DNA from: Leifsonia sp. Root112D2
GTDB taxonomy: Bacteria > Actinomycetota > Actinomycetes > Actinomycetales > Microbacteriaceae
NCBI RefSeq assembly: GCF_001424905.1
Contig: NZ_LMCU01000001.1
Location: 923,480 to 987,479, forward strand
Direction: 5' to 3'
Length of the DNA: 64,000 nt
A program made the position numbers and the translations under genes. The notes beneath the pieces are model-generated. The model had not been told where the DNA came from. It did no database searches and worked only from the letters and a program-made list of their open reading frames with translations. Shown here piece after piece: positions 8,364 through 18,250 of the stretch (its first letter is position 1; each line of letters starts with the position of its first letter).

Positions 8364-9544
8364 GCGCTGGGCAGGTTTCGAGACGAGGCCTCGTTCCTCG
8401 ACCTCTCCTCAACCAGCGGAACCTCAGCCGGTTGAGGAGCGAGGAACGAGCGTCTCGAAACCAGCGGAGTCTGAGCTCCAGCGCGCCACTTGAGCAGCAC
8501 GAGTTCGGCGGCGACGCCGGGGCCGAGGGCGAAGAGCAGTCCGTTCGTGCCGGCGGGCGGTGCGCCGGCCATCACGTCGGCCAGGATGTGCAGCACAGCC
8601 GCCGAAGACAGGTTGCCTGCGCGAGCGAGCACAGCCCAGCTGGCCGCGAACGCGGCATCCGGTATCTGCAGCGCCGCCGCGAACGACTCAAGCACCTTCG
8701 GTCCGCCCGGATGCGCGACCCACGCCCCGACATCGGCAACAGTGAGGTCGTGCTCGGCGAGCAGCCCCAGCGCATCCGCTCGAAAGTTCGTGTCGATGAC
8801 CTCGGGAACGCCCGCGCCGAGCACGATGCGAAAGCCGGTGCCGCCGATGTCCCAGCCGAGCACGTCGCGTGAGTCGGGGTAGAGCCGACTGCGGGTGTCG
8901 ACGATCTCGGGACCCGGCAGCCCGAGACGCTCGGCCCGCTCGTCGCCGAGCATCACAACCGCAGCGGCGCCGTCGCCGAACAGTCCGCTGGCCACAAGGT
9001 TCGCCATCGAGTCGTCGTCGCGCTGCACGGTGAGCGAGCAGAGTTCCACCGACACCAGCAGGGCGACGTCGTTCGGATGCCCGAGCAGATAGTCGTGCAC
9101 CCGCGCGATTCCCGAGGCACCCGCAACGCAACCGAGCCCGAACGACGGCATGCGCTTCACGTCACTGCGCATGCCCAGTCGCGCGATGAGTTCCGCGTCA
9201 AGTGACGGGGCACTCACCCCGGTGACCGTCGTGAACAGCAGGTAGTCGACATCCACCGCCTGAAGACCGGATGCCGCGAGCGCGTCACGCACAGCCCGTT
9301 CGGCCAGCTTCGTTCCCTCGGTGATGAAGAGGTCGTTCGACTGCTGGAACGAGTCGATCTGTTTATATGCCTCAAGCGGCATGACCAGGTGTCTGGTCTC
9401 AACGCGGCTGGATGCGTGCAGGCGACGCATCACGGACTGCCGCCCCGGGTCATCCGTGATCATGCCAGCGAGCGCGCTCGTGATCTCCGCCTGCGTATAC
9501 GTGTGGGCGGGGAGGGCTGGCGCAACCGCCACGATACGGGACAC
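8360..9544 (-). CDS. Type III polyketide synthase, alkylresorcinol/alkylpyrone synthase-like
   Basis: A 394-residue homodimeric ketosynthase of the chalcone-synthase fold with all three catalytic residues in context: Cys139 in FGLGCVAGASG, His in WVAHPGGPKVLE and Asn in AGNLSSAAVL. Such enzymes extend an acyl-CoA starter with malonyl-CoA and cyclise the product. The start is GTG at 9544. With the methyltransferase and flavoprotein genes downstream it matches the srsABC arrangement for methylated, oxidised phenolic lipids. The natural C-terminus should lie near VLLKWRAG; the last ~32 residues (VSRRSFLAPQPAE and on) are encoded by an intergenic-type palindromic repeat read in frame. Confidence 0.93.
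   Translation of the reverse strand: MSRIVAVAPALPAHTYTQAEITSALAGMITDDPGRQSVMRRLHASSRVETRHLVMPLEAYKQIDSFQQSNDLFITEGTKLAERAVRDALAASGLQAVDVDYLLFTTVTGVSAPSLDAELIARLGMRSDVKRMPSFGLGCVAGASGIARVHDYLLGHPNDVALLVSVELCSLTVQRDDDSMANLVASGLFGDGAAAVVMLGDERAERLGLPGPEIVDTRSRLYPDSRDVLGWDIGGTGFRIVLGAGVPEVIDTNFRADALGLLAEHDLTVADVGAWVAHPGGPKVLESFAAALQIPDAAFAASWAVLARAGNLSSAAVLHILADVMAGAPPAGTNGLLFALGPGVAAELVLLKWRAGAQTPLVSRRSFLAPQPAEVPLVEERSRNEASSRNLPSA
8373..8467. repeat. Dispersed palindromic repeat, paired copy, inside the polyketide synthase 3' end
   Basis: Two inverted half-units: GGTTTCGAGACG...CTCCTCAACCAGCGG followed by GGTTGAGGAG...CGTCTCGAAACC. The same sequence occurs between genes elsewhere in the window (18251, 41001, 44402, 53706). 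Here it is in frame with the synthase and supplies its C-terminal tail up to a few codons before the ATGA junction. Confidence 0.85.
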
Positions 9545-9617
9545 CTGCGCAACGTATCACCCTGCGCCGTGGTGCGCCCGATTACGCCGCTGGTTGAGGG
9601 GCGCGTGAAATGAATGC

Positions 9618-10106
9618 TCAGGCTGCCCGCACGGCTCGAACGACGCACCGGGTGCCTTTGGGTGGTGTGAACTCGCTGGACGCTTCCCAGTCCCGCGTCG
9701 ACCCGGCCGGCACGGTGACGGTCGTGGCGGCAGAGTCGACCGTGCGCGCCTGCGCATCGGTGAAAAGCACGACGATGCGGTAGTCGAATGATTTGCTTGT
9801 TGCATTGTGCGCGGTGCCGGCACTCTTCCATCCGCCGACCGAAGCCGCGCATCCGGTGAGCCGTACCTCTTGGTAGCGTTCCGGCACATTCTTCAGCGCG
9901 GACCCGGTCGGCAGCGGGTGCTGCACGCCTGAGAACGTCGGTGGCGGGTTGACGGTCTTGCTCGACCCGGCTGCGGCGGGCGGGGTTTCGGTGTGCTGTG
10001 TGCCGCCTTCGCCGCTGGTACATGCGGCGAGGGCGGCGGCAATCACGAGTGCACACGCGGCCGCGACCAGTCGCGCAGCCCAGCGTGGCACCCGATCATG
10101 TGACAT
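9618..10106 (-). CDS. Putative lipoprotein of unknown function
   Basis: A 162-residue protein with a lipoprotein signal: basic start MSHDRVPRWAAR, a hydrophobic core and lipobox LAAC with Cys29, followed by a Ser/Gly/Thr/Pro-rich linker. The mature domain (about residues 55-162) has beta-rich sequence ending in GTRCVVRAVRAA and reminiscent of small FxLYD/DUF4352-like extracellular beta sandwiches, but I cannot assign a family. It lies 23 bases after the giant surface-protein gene on the same strand, so the two are probably co-transcribed and the lipoprotein may act on or with that protein at the cell surface. Confidence 0.75.
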   Translation of the reverse strand: MSHDRVPRWAARLVAAACALVIAAALAACTSGEGGTQHTETPPAAAGSSKTVNPPPTFSGVQHPLPTGSALKNVPERYQEVRLTGCAASVGGWKSAGTAHNATSKSFDYRIVVLFTDAQARTVDSAATTVTVPAGSTRDWEASSEFTPPKGTRCVVRAVRAA

Positions 10107-10129
10107 GGAGATCCCTTGATGCTGGCGGG

Positions 10130-13100
10130 TCAGGCCCGACGACGACGACGAGCGAGGAACAGCGTGCCCGCCCCTGCAAGCATCAGCAGCAGTGCGAGTA
10201 TTCCGGTTGGAGCCGCGTCGACACCGGTCCTGGCGAGCCCACTCGGGGCAGACGTCGTCGGGTCGACGTCGGCCGGCGCCGTGATCGTCGCCGTCGCCGT
10301 GCCCACGTTGTTAGACAGATCCGGATCGTAGCTGTCGGCATACACCGGCGCCTGGTTCAGGATCGTGCCGCCCGGCAGCGCAGCGGGGTCGACCGTGCCA
10401 GTGATCGTGTCGTGCACCGTGGTGCCCGAAGGAATCGACGGGTAGCTGCAGTCGACCACCTGAGGATAGGCGTCGATCGTGTAGGGGCCACTCGCCGGGT
10501 TCAACCGTGCGAGATCGGCGGTGGTGGTCGGCCGGGTGAGGCACAGGCCGCCTGGCACCGAGGCATCCGGAGTGCCCTTCGCGTGCATTACACGCTTGTC
10601 GATCGGGTCGATGCTGTGCACATTCGTCGCGGTCCATGGGCCGCTGTTGTGCAGCATCGCGGTGTAGCTGACCGGCAGTCCGGGCACGACAGTCGCGGTG
10701 TCGAGCGTCTTGGTGCTCACCAGGTCGGCTATCGCGACGACCGTCACCGTGATGGTGCCGGTGTCGCAGGCTTGCGTGGGCGAACCGGTGTCGCACACGG
10801 TGTAGGTGAACGAATCCGAACCGACGTAATCCGTCTCAGGGCCGTAGCTGATCGTACCGTCGGCGTTCACGACGACCGTGCCGTGGCCGGGCTGATCCGT
10901 GATCGTCGGGTTGCCCAGCGGCTGACCGGATGCTGAGGTGGCTGTGGTCAGCACGTCGACCGGGTCGGCGTCGGTGTTGACCCGAGTGCCGATGGTGGCA
11001 TCCTGCACCACCACCACATTCGCGCCAACGGACACGCTCACCGGCGAGTTGTGGCAGACGCCATCGGTGTCGCAGACCTGGATCGCGTAGGAGTCGTCAC
11101 CGGTGTAGCCGGCAGTGGGCGTGTATGTCACCGCACCACTGTGCGGGTCGATCGCGATCGACCCGTGGGCAGGCGCAGTCTCCTGCGTCACCTGGGTCGG
11201 GTCGAGCAGCAGCCCGGTGGTCGTCACGATGTCCGCGAGCGGCGTGGTCACCGGGGCGTTTTGCGCGGTCGGGATGCTCGGGGTCGCGTCGAGGAAGACG
11301 TTGGCCACCGTCACCTGCACCGTGGCGGTGTCGCACACCGGGGTGGGGGTGGACGTGTCGCACAGCTGGTAGCCGTAGGAGTCGGTGCCAGACCAGGCAG
11401 CAGCAGGGGTATAGGTGATAGTGCCGTCTCCGTTCACCACGGCGCTGCCGTGCGTGGGCGAAGTCGGCACCGTCGGGTGGGCCAGCGGCTGCCCGCTCTG
11501 GGTCGTGTCGTTGCCGGTCACATCTGTCGTCACCGGTGTGACAGCGGTCGTGGCGTCGGTGTCGTTGACGGCGTCGACGACGTTGACGCCGACGGCCACC
11601 GTCACGGTTGACACGTGGCACTGTGCAGGGCTGGACGTGTCGCAGACCGTCACCTCGTACGAGTCGGCCCCCGAATACCCCGGCGCCGGGATGTAGGTGA
11701 CCGCGCCGGTCGTCGTGTCGATGGTGATCGACCCATGCGTCGGTGCGGTGTTCTGCGCCACGCTCGCGGGATCCAGCGATGCGCCGGTGGTGGTCACGAT
11801 GTCGGACAGCGGCGTGTTGATCGACTGGTTCTGGGGGGTGGCGATCGCCGGGTCGAGGTCGGTGAACACGTTGCGCACCGTGTCCGTGTCGGTTGCACCA
11901 TCGGTCAGCGTGGGGCCACCGGCCGGGTCGGGCGCTGAGACGGACGCAGTGTTGAACAGCGTGTCCTGCGTGCCGTCGTCGATCTGTACGGTAACCGTGA
12001 CGGTGATCGCGGCGCCACTGCCACCGGTCGTGTCGCTGCCGTCGGCGCTGGGCGCGCCGGTCGGGTTCAGCTCGGCGAGGTTCCAGGTCACCGTCTGCCC
12101 GCTCGCGGTGCCGCCATCGGAGGCGCTAACGAAGGTCTCACCGGCCGGCAGCGTGTCGGTGAGTACCGCGCCGGCCACCGCCTCACTGCTGAGGTGGCTG
12201 GCGACTGTCAGCGAATAGGTGGTCTGCTCGCCGACCGTCACACTCGTGGTGTTGTCGGTCTTGTCGAGCGTGATGAGCGGCAGGGTTGAGTCGGCGACCG
12301 CGGCGCAGAAGGACGTGTCGTTGTTGGTCAGATCGGGGTCGTACAACGTGCCGGTGACCGAGGCGTCGATGCAGCTGGGACCAGTTGCATCCTCATCGAC
12401 GAGTACCGGAATGCTCAGGGTATCCGGGGCGTCCAGGCTCAGGTTACGCACGGTGCCATCGGGTTTCTGCGTCACGCAGCTCAGCGTGACCGGTCCGGCG
12501 ATCGGCGCGGAGTCACCAGCCGCATCCGAGCAGGCGTAGCCGATCGGAGCGAGGTCGGTGACGCTGAACCCGGCCGGGATCACCGCGGTGACTGTCGCCG
12601 GCGACAGCGGCGAACCGCCGTGGTTGATCACGGTGAAGTCGGCCGCCCCAGGTCGGCCCTGCTGCATCGGCAGGTGAGCCGGCGCGGTGATCTCCAGATC
12701 AGCGGCCTGGGTCGACGCGCAGACCGCTGCCGGTTCGATCGGCGCCAGCGTGGCGGCGGTGGCGGCGATCGAATTGCACGCCACCAGGTTGGCGGTGCCG
12801 TCGACGAGGGAGGCCTCGTAGTCGAAGGTGACCGACGCGCCAGCGGCCAGGCTCGTGACCTGGGCGCGGATTGCTTTCGCCTCGGTAACCGTGGTCCCCC
12901 AGTCGTCGGCGTCGGTGGTTCCCGTGTACACCTGTGGCCGGGCCGGGTTGGTCGAGCCGGAGTAGCTCAGGTCCACGCCGGCCGACACGTCGCTGACGGT
13001 GGCGAGGACTTCCTGCACGGTGCTGCCACGCGGGGTGCTCGCGGTGCCGTCGGTGAGTCCGGTGTCATTTTTGTAGGGGAGCACGTCGTAGGCGACCACG

Positions 13101-15397
13101 TTGTTCAGGTCGACGTTGCCGCTGTTGGCGAGCGTGACGCGGTATTTGATCGCGGTGGCGTTCGGTGGCACCCCGACGGTGATGTTGGAGTCGGAAATCC
13201 AATCGCAGCCGTCTGCCTGCTCGGCATCCGGGTGGCAGATCTGCTTGGTCACCGCAATGGACTTGCTCGGAGCCAGGCTTGTGGTGTTCGAGCGCCACGA
13301 GTACTGCTCGGTGGCGTTGCCGTCACCGTCGAAGTCGCTCGCGTCGGTGTAGGCGTTCGGGTAGTAGAGCGCGACCGGGCCGTTGTTGACGTCACCGAGG
13401 AACAGGTAGGCGGTCTGGTTGTTCGTCCCCGCCGTCGCCGCCCCGGTCGGAACGGTGTCGACCGTCATCGTCGGTAGGTTGAACTTTCCGACGTCGGTGA
13501 CCGCGGCGGGCCAGGTGGCCAGCACTGCGTCGTAGGATTCGCCGTTGTAGGTGACCGTTTTGTAGTCGTACGTCATGCCCGGCACGCCACTCACCGCGGC
13601 GCTGCCGGCAGTGATGTTCCAGTCTTTCGGTGCAAGGAACACATACTGTGGGCGATAGTTCGCGCCGGCCGCGACGTTGTCCATCGCTCCGCTCATTTTC
13701 CAACCCACGGTGCCACCGACGATCGGCGTTCCGGTGGCGGTCACGGACGGGCCTCCCGCGTTCAAGGTCACATCCGCGTTCACCTGCAGCGTTGCAGTGG
13801 CTGTCGTGGATCCGAGATCGAGCGTTCCGAGCTCCGGCTGGTCGGGGTAGGCGATACTGGCCGTGGCCGTGTTCGTCCGCGGACCAGGGGTCGTGCCATC
13901 GTGCACGCTGAAGTTCAGCCGGATGATGAACCGGGTGACTGCGGTGCCGGACTCCACCGAGTTGGGGCCGACGAGCAAGGACGAGGTCGCGCTCACTCCG
14001 GCGATCGTATGGCCGCTCGGCGGGGTCCAGGTGGCGCCCTGTGCCACGGTGGCCGATCCGGTCGTGGCGTCGTCGAGGGTGTAGTTCACTGTCGCGGGGC
14101 CGCCGCCGACGATCCGGATGCTGGTGATCGGCATGTCGTCCTGGCCCAGGTCAGCATCCGTGATGGTGGCGACCCCGGCCACGTTCGCCTGGTTGTCCGC
14201 TTCGACCTGCCAGTACTTGTTGTTGACTCCGCCGGGAGTCAGGGGGATGTCGACGATCGCGTCGGTCGGCGTCCCGCCATCTCGGCCGCCGATGGCCTTG
14301 GACAGAGCGCCCTTGGCGAACGGGGTGCAGTTCTGCACTTTGATGGCCGTCGATGCCGGATCGGCGGTGCGGACCGTGCCGTCCAGGTAGGTCATAGTCT
14401 CGGTGACGGAGAACACTTCGCTCGCGACACAACCGTCCCCCGAGGTGGGAAACGCGTCGCTGGGGAAGACGATCTGGAACGTATTGTCGTTGAAGGCCAG
14501 GCCGCCGGCCGCCGCCGCGCCCGTCTGGCTGAACGTGACCGTGCGGGTCCCGGCGTTGTAGCTGCCGCCGCTACCGGCAACATACTGGGCGTCGGCGGGC
14601 AGCGTCACCGGAGCTGTGTAGTCCTTCGCGCAGGTGAGCCATGGGATGCCGAGCAGGACCCCGGCCCCGTTGTAACTCAGGCACCGAGAGTCACCCTCCG
14701 CGGTGATCGTCACCGGTGTATCCGTTCTGATCGACGCCGGAGCTGACAGCCGTGCAGTCGGCGCCGCCGGAATGCTGGACACCCAGTTGGCGCTTGCCGT
14801 CCCCACCGCGGAACTGTCCGCGTTCGACGCGCTGACAGTGGCCCGCGCAGTGATCGGTGACCCGTCGAGGAAGAACGAGCCCGGCTGGGGCCCGGAATAC
14901 CGGGCATCGATCCGGTAAGCCAGCTTGAAGCTGCCGCCCGTGCCCACCGCGACTGTACCCAGATCGACGGTGTACCCGGCACCGAGACTCCCGGTGAACG
15001 ACGGCGCGGGCGAGAACGGTGGCGTAAACGTCACCGCCGTCTCCTTGCGGTACTGCCCGTAGATTGGATCCAACACGGTCGGGTCGATCACCACTTGCAC
15101 GCCCGTGCAGTCGGCGACACTGCAGCTGTAGGCCACGTTCACCGAATAGTTCGCCATCGACGACGCGTCGACCTCAGATACGACCGCGCCCGTGGGATCC
15201 GTGATCGACACCGTCACTGCGACGACCGCCGGGCCGGCGGCCTCAGCCGCCAGCGTGGGGGCGAGCGAACTTGCCAGAACGAGCAGGCTCGCGAGGATGG
15301 CAACCACGCCGCGGGTGCGAGACCACCCGTTACGCAGCCGTCGCCTTCCATGGGCTTTTTTCGACGGGCGAGCGGCAAAGGCACGACGATAATCCAT
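10130..15397 (-). CDS. Large LAXTG-anchored surface protein with DUF11 and Ig/cadherin-like repeats
   Basis: A 1,755-residue secreted protein. I chose the ATG at 15397 (MDYRRAFAARPSKK), preceded by AGGGGATC about 8 bases upstream. A long basic signal peptide (about residues 1-52) is followed by beta-rich regions, at least three DUF11-like domains (for example KYRVTLANSGNVDLNNV, ADFTVINHGGSPLSP, YSLTVASHLSS), four tandem ~97-residue Ig/cadherin-like modules (about residues 1175-1555, each ending in DSY-x-VCDT), and a last DUF11 domain. The C-terminus is LARTG at about 1721, a hydrophobic helix and RRRRR: a sortase signal of the LAXTG type recognised by class E sortases. Role inferred as adhesion or surface-layer stalk. 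Confidence 0.9.
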   Translation of the reverse strand: MDYRRAFAARPSKKAHGRRRLRNGWSRTRGVVAILASLLVLASSLAPTLAAEAAGPAVVAVTVSITDPTGAVVSEVDASSMANYSVNVAYSCSVADCTGVQVVIDPTVLDPIYGQYRKETAVTFTPPFSPAPSFTGSLGAGYTVDLGTVAVGTGGSFKLAYRIDARYSGPQPGSFFLDGSPITARATVSASNADSSAVGTASANWVSSIPAAPTARLSAPASIRTDTPVTITAEGDSRCLSYNGAGVLLGIPWLTCAKDYTAPVTLPADAQYVAGSGGSYNAGTRTVTFSQTGAAAAGGLAFNDNTFQIVFPSDAFPTSGDGCVASEVFSVTETMTYLDGTVRTADPASTAIKVQNCTPFAKGALSKAIGGRDGGTPTDAIVDIPLTPGGVNNKYWQVEADNQANVAGVATITDADLGQDDMPITSIRIVGGGPATVNYTLDDATTGSATVAQGATWTPPSGHTIAGVSATSSLLVGPNSVESGTAVTRFIIRLNFSVHDGTTPGPRTNTATASIAYPDQPELGTLDLGSTTATATLQVNADVTLNAGGPSVTATGTPIVGGTVGWKMSGAMDNVAAGANYRPQYVFLAPKDWNITAGSAAVSGVPGMTYDYKTVTYNGESYDAVLATWPAAVTDVGKFNLPTMTVDTVPTGAATAGTNNQTAYLFLGDVNNGPVALYYPNAYTDASDFDGDGNATEQYSWRSNTTSLAPSKSIAVTKQICHPDAEQADGCDWISDSNITVGVPPNATAIKYRVTLANSGNVDLNNVVAYDVLPYKNDTGLTDGTASTPRGSTVQEVLATVSDVSAGVDLSYSGSTNPARPQVYTGTTDADDWGTTVTEAKAIRAQVTSLAAGASVTFDYEASLVDGTANLVACNSIAATAATLAPIEPAAVCASTQAADLEITAPAHLPMQQGRPGAADFTVINHGGSPLSPATVTAVIPAGFSVTDLAPIGYACSDAAGDSAPIAGPVTLSCVTQKPDGTVRNLSLDAPDTLSIPVLVDEDATGPSCIDASVTGTLYDPDLTNNDTSFCAAVADSTLPLITLDKTDNTTSVTVGEQTTYSLTVASHLSSEAVAGAVLTDTLPAGETFVSASDGGTASGQTVTWNLAELNPTGAPSADGSDTTGGSGAAITVTVTVQIDDGTQDTLFNTASVSAPDPAGGPTLTDGATDTDTVRNVFTDLDPAIATPQNQSINTPLSDIVTTTGASLDPASVAQNTAPTHGSITIDTTTGAVTYIPAPGYSGADSYEVTVCDTSSPAQCHVSTVTVAVGVNVVDAVNDTDATTAVTPVTTDVTGNDTTQSGQPLAHPTVPTSPTHGSAVVNGDGTITYTPAAAWSGTDSYGYQLCDTSTPTPVCDTATVQVTVANVFLDATPSIPTAQNAPVTTPLADIVTTTGLLLDPTQVTQETAPAHGSIAIDPHSGAVTYTPTAGYTGDDSYAIQVCDTDGVCHNSPVSVSVGANVVVVQDATIGTRVNTDADPVDVLTTATSASGQPLGNPTITDQPGHGTVVVNADGTISYGPETDYVGSDSFTYTVCDTGSPTQACDTGTITVTVVAIADLVSTKTLDTATVVPGLPVSYTAMLHNSGPWTATNVHSIDPIDKRVMHAKGTPDASVPGGLCLTRPTTTADLARLNPASGPYTIDAYPQVVDCSYPSIPSGTTVHDTITGTVDPAALPGGTILNQAPVYADSYDPDLSNNVGTATATITAPADVDPTTSAPSGLARTGVDAAPTGILALLLMLAGAGTLFLARRRRRA

Positions 15398-15581
15398 TGA
15401 ATACGATCCCCTAAAGTCTGCAGCGACACGGTGCGGTCGGCATGGCTCCCGCCGGAAAGCTACCAGCGGAACGATGCACGCTGGCAGGCTTGACGGCATC
15501 TTTCACCCCGGGGTTCACCCTTTTTTGTCCCGGACAAGCCCCCATTCGGGAAACCGATAGGCTCGCAATAAGAGGTGTCCG
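15398..15581. promoter_or_regulatory. Divergent intergenic region between surface protein and MalT-like regulator
   Basis: This 184-base gap must carry both promoters. The surface-protein ribosome binding site (AGGGGATC, read on the minus strand) lies at about 15405-15412. The stretch has lower GC than its flanks and contains T-rich CCCTTTTTTGTCCCGG near 15526. I cannot fix exact -35/-10 boxes. The arrangement suggests the regulator controls the surface protein, its own gene, or both. Confidence 0.45.
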
Positions 15582-18236
15582 ATGCAGTCAACAGGGGGTG
15601 TGGGCGATCCCGTGCGCGCTCAAAGCCCCGCCGCCGCCGACCGGGATGGTGTCATTTCTCACTGGAGCCGGGCGCTTCCTCGGCCACCCGAGAACGTCAT
15701 CCGACGTGACCGGCTGCATGCAGTTATCGACAAAAACCGCGCGCTCACGGTTGTGCAGGGTCCTGCAGGATTCGGCAAGACCACACTTGTCGCCGAATGG
15801 GCGAACGCCCGCGATGAGCACAGCGACGTTACCGTCTGGATGGATGCGACGCACTCAGATCCGCGCACCTTCTGGTCGGATGTGGCGACCGCATTCGCCG
15901 AAAGCGGCATCCTGCTCGAGAGCTCGGCTGACTCCCCGTACCTCGCAATTCTCGCGTCCGTCCACGCCCGGTCGTCCGAGCTGACGCTCGTCATCGATCG
16001 CTTCGACACGGTCGCCGATCGGCAGATCCAAGACAGCCTGCACGAGCTGATCATGCGCCGCCGTTGGCTGAGGGTCATTACGTGCGTTCGACGCGGTGAC
16101 ATCTTCACATCGGTGCTCTGGTCCGACCTCAGCGTCAGCACCATTCGCGCACACGACCTGGCCTTCACCGCCGATGAGACGGCCCAGCTGACACGCGAGC
16201 TGGGAGTAGAACTCGACAACGACGACATCCGTTCATTGCACAATGCGGGTCAAGGCTGGCCGGAGCCGACCCGGGCGCTCGCATTGGAACTGGGCCGTCC
16301 TGCGCAGCGAGTCACTGATATTGAGACAGCCGCCGGGCGTGTTGCACGCGAGTATCTGCAGCGCCGCTTGCTGCCGGAGTTTGAGAACGATGAACAGTTG
16401 GACTTCATTCTCGCGACAGCGGTGCCCGAGTCGGTGACCGAGGAGATCGCGGCGATGCTGACCGGAGACGCCCAGTCCGGACGCCACCTCAGGCATCTCG
16501 AAACCGAAGGGGTGCTCACTGCGAACAGGGACGACGATGAGATCGTCTATCGTTGGCCTTCCGCTGCGAGGGCGGCCCTCTGCGAAGAATTCAGCCGGCG
16601 AAAACCGCAGCGTGCGACGGAGCTCAACTCCCGGCTTGCGGCGTGGTATTTCACCCGCCAGTCATTCGTATCGGCGATCAAACACGCCATGGTGGCAAAC
16701 GATGTGGAACTCGCGGTACAGATCATCGAGCGCGGTTGGCCGGAACTGCTCAAACTGCACGTACCGGAACTCGATGCGGCATTGACTGCGATTCCCTTGG
16801 AACTCATTGCCGCTTACCCGCAGGCGGCCGCCATACGCGACATCCGATTGCACCTGGCTGCGCAGGGAGACGATTTCTTGCTCTCGCTGCCCGATCCGCT
16901 GCCGAACGACCCTCAGCACCTCGAGTCGCTGGCCCGGTCGGATCGTTCTCTTCAGGCCATGAACACTGCGACGGCGATGATGATTGCCCTGCGCGTGCGC
17001 GGCAGGGTCGCGAAAGCCGCCCACTACGGGAACATGGTCGAGCAGATCGGACGCGTCGGGCGGTTCCATCAGCCAGACACCATGGCTTCCTTCGTGCCGA
17101 ACGCCTTCTTGCAGCTCGGGATCACCCGGGGCTTCGCCGACGACCTTCCCGGTGCGATACAGATTCTCCGAGTCGCCTACGAGCTCGCTCCGAGCTCCGA
17201 GTCAGAGCACGTTCTGGTCGACTCGGCCGGCAAATTGGCGCTCTTCTCTGCGCTGCGCGGCAACACCGCACAGACGATGTTCTGGCTCGATCGCCACGAT
17301 CGCCCCTATCGGAAGAGCGACTGGATGGCGCGGTGGGTCTCGCTCGGCGGCGCAATCGCGAGAACCCTCGCGGCGATCGAGGGGCTCGATCAGGCCGCAG
17401 CGACGGATGCGATACCCCACATGAAGCTTGCGAGCCGTGAAGAACAGAATTGGAGCCCCTTCGTCACATTCGCCGGTTCGCGACATGCACTGCATTGGGG
17501 GGATCGACTCGGCGCACTTGCCCTGCTGCGCGAGGAGAGAGCGCACCATCGCGCCTGGCTGCGCAAGGGGTCCACCATGCGGCCCCTGCTCGACGCCGCC
17601 GAGGCGGAGCTGCTCATCGCCCTGGGCCTGGCCAATCAGGCCGAACATTTGTTGACGAATGCACCACGCCACAGCGCCCTCGACGCGCCACGAGCCCGAT
17701 TCGCGCTGCTCACCGGGCAGCCCGAACGCGCGCTTCGCAGAGCGACCGCCGGTCTGGCTCGCGCAGGCGCGCACCCGTCGCAGGCGGAGCTGCTGCTGAT
17801 ATCCGCCAGCGCCGAGAACCGAATGGGCAATACGACAGCGGCCCGTGAATCGTTTCGCGGTGCGTTCGACAACGCGCGAGCCACTGGCTCACTGCGCTCG
17901 CTCTCGACCATGCCGTCTGACGAGCGCTCCGCTCTTGCGGCAGGGGTGAGCGGAATCTCCGAGCTGCTCCGTCAGATCGAAACGACACCGAACCCGTTCC
18001 CGTCCGAGTTGCGGCTGATTGAACTCACCGAACGTGAACAACTGATTCTCGAACGCATCGCGAAGGGAATGAGCGTGCAGGCCGTTGCCGAAGACCTCTT
18101 CGTCTCACGCAACACCGTCAAAACCCAGATGCGCAGCCTCTACCAGAAGCTCGACGTGAGTTCGCGCGATGAGGCTGTTGCGCGTGCGCACGAATATGGC
18201 CTTTTCGGCGCTCCAGCTCACCGAGACGACGACTGA
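15582..18236 (+). CDS. MalT-like LuxR-family transcriptional regulator (LAL type)
   Basis: An 884-residue regulator. The N-terminal NTPase domain has Walker A GPAGFGKTTLVAEW (near residue 60) and a Walker B-like ELTLVIDRFDTV. A long helical TPR-like middle region (about residues 340-800) follows, and the C-terminal LuxR helix-turn-helix is LTEREQLILERIAKGMSVQAVAEDLFVSRNTVKTQM, with the NTVK recognition helix. This is the size and order of MalT/LAL activators, which need ATP and an inducer bound by the TPR region. Divergent orientation from the surface-protein gene makes that gene the first target to test. Confidence 0.92.
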   Translation: MQSTGGVGDPVRAQSPAAADRDGVISHWSRALPRPPENVIRRDRLHAVIDKNRALTVVQGPAGFGKTTLVAEWANARDEHSDVTVWMDATHSDPRTFWSDVATAFAESGILLESSADSPYLAILASVHARSSELTLVIDRFDTVADRQIQDSLHELIMRRRWLRVITCVRRGDIFTSVLWSDLSVSTIRAHDLAFTADETAQLTRELGVELDNDDIRSLHNAGQGWPEPTRALALELGRPAQRVTDIETAAGRVAREYLQRRLLPEFENDEQLDFILATAVPESVTEEIAAMLTGDAQSGRHLRHLETEGVLTANRDDDEIVYRWPSAARAALCEEFSRRKPQRATELNSRLAAWYFTRQSFVSAIKHAMVANDVELAVQIIERGWPELLKLHVPELDAALTAIPLELIAAYPQAAAIRDIRLHLAAQGDDFLLSLPDPLPNDPQHLESLARSDRSLQAMNTATAMMIALRVRGRVAKAAHYGNMVEQIGRVGRFHQPDTMASFVPNAFLQLGITRGFADDLPGAIQILRVAYELAPSSESEHVLVDSAGKLALFSALRGNTAQTMFWLDRHDRPYRKSDWMARWVSLGGAIARTLAAIEGLDQAAATDAIPHMKLASREEQNWSPFVTFAGSRHALHWGDRLGALALLREERAHHRAWLRKGSTMRPLLDAAEAELLIALGLANQAEHLLTNAPRHSALDAPRARFALLTGQPERALRRATAGLARAGAHPSQAELLLISASAENRMGNTTAARESFRGAFDNARATGSLRSLSTMPSDERSALAAGVSGISELLRQIETTPNPFPSELRLIELTEREQLILERIAKGMSVQAVAEDLFVSRNTVKTQMRSLYQKLDVSSRDEAVARAHEYGLFGAPAHRDDD

Positions 18237-18250
18237 AGCTACGCCTATGC

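Noticed and set aside
15398..15499. 34-residue extension of the giant surface protein
   Set aside because: The ATG at 15397 has a good ribosome binding site and opens a normal signal peptide; the extension does not.
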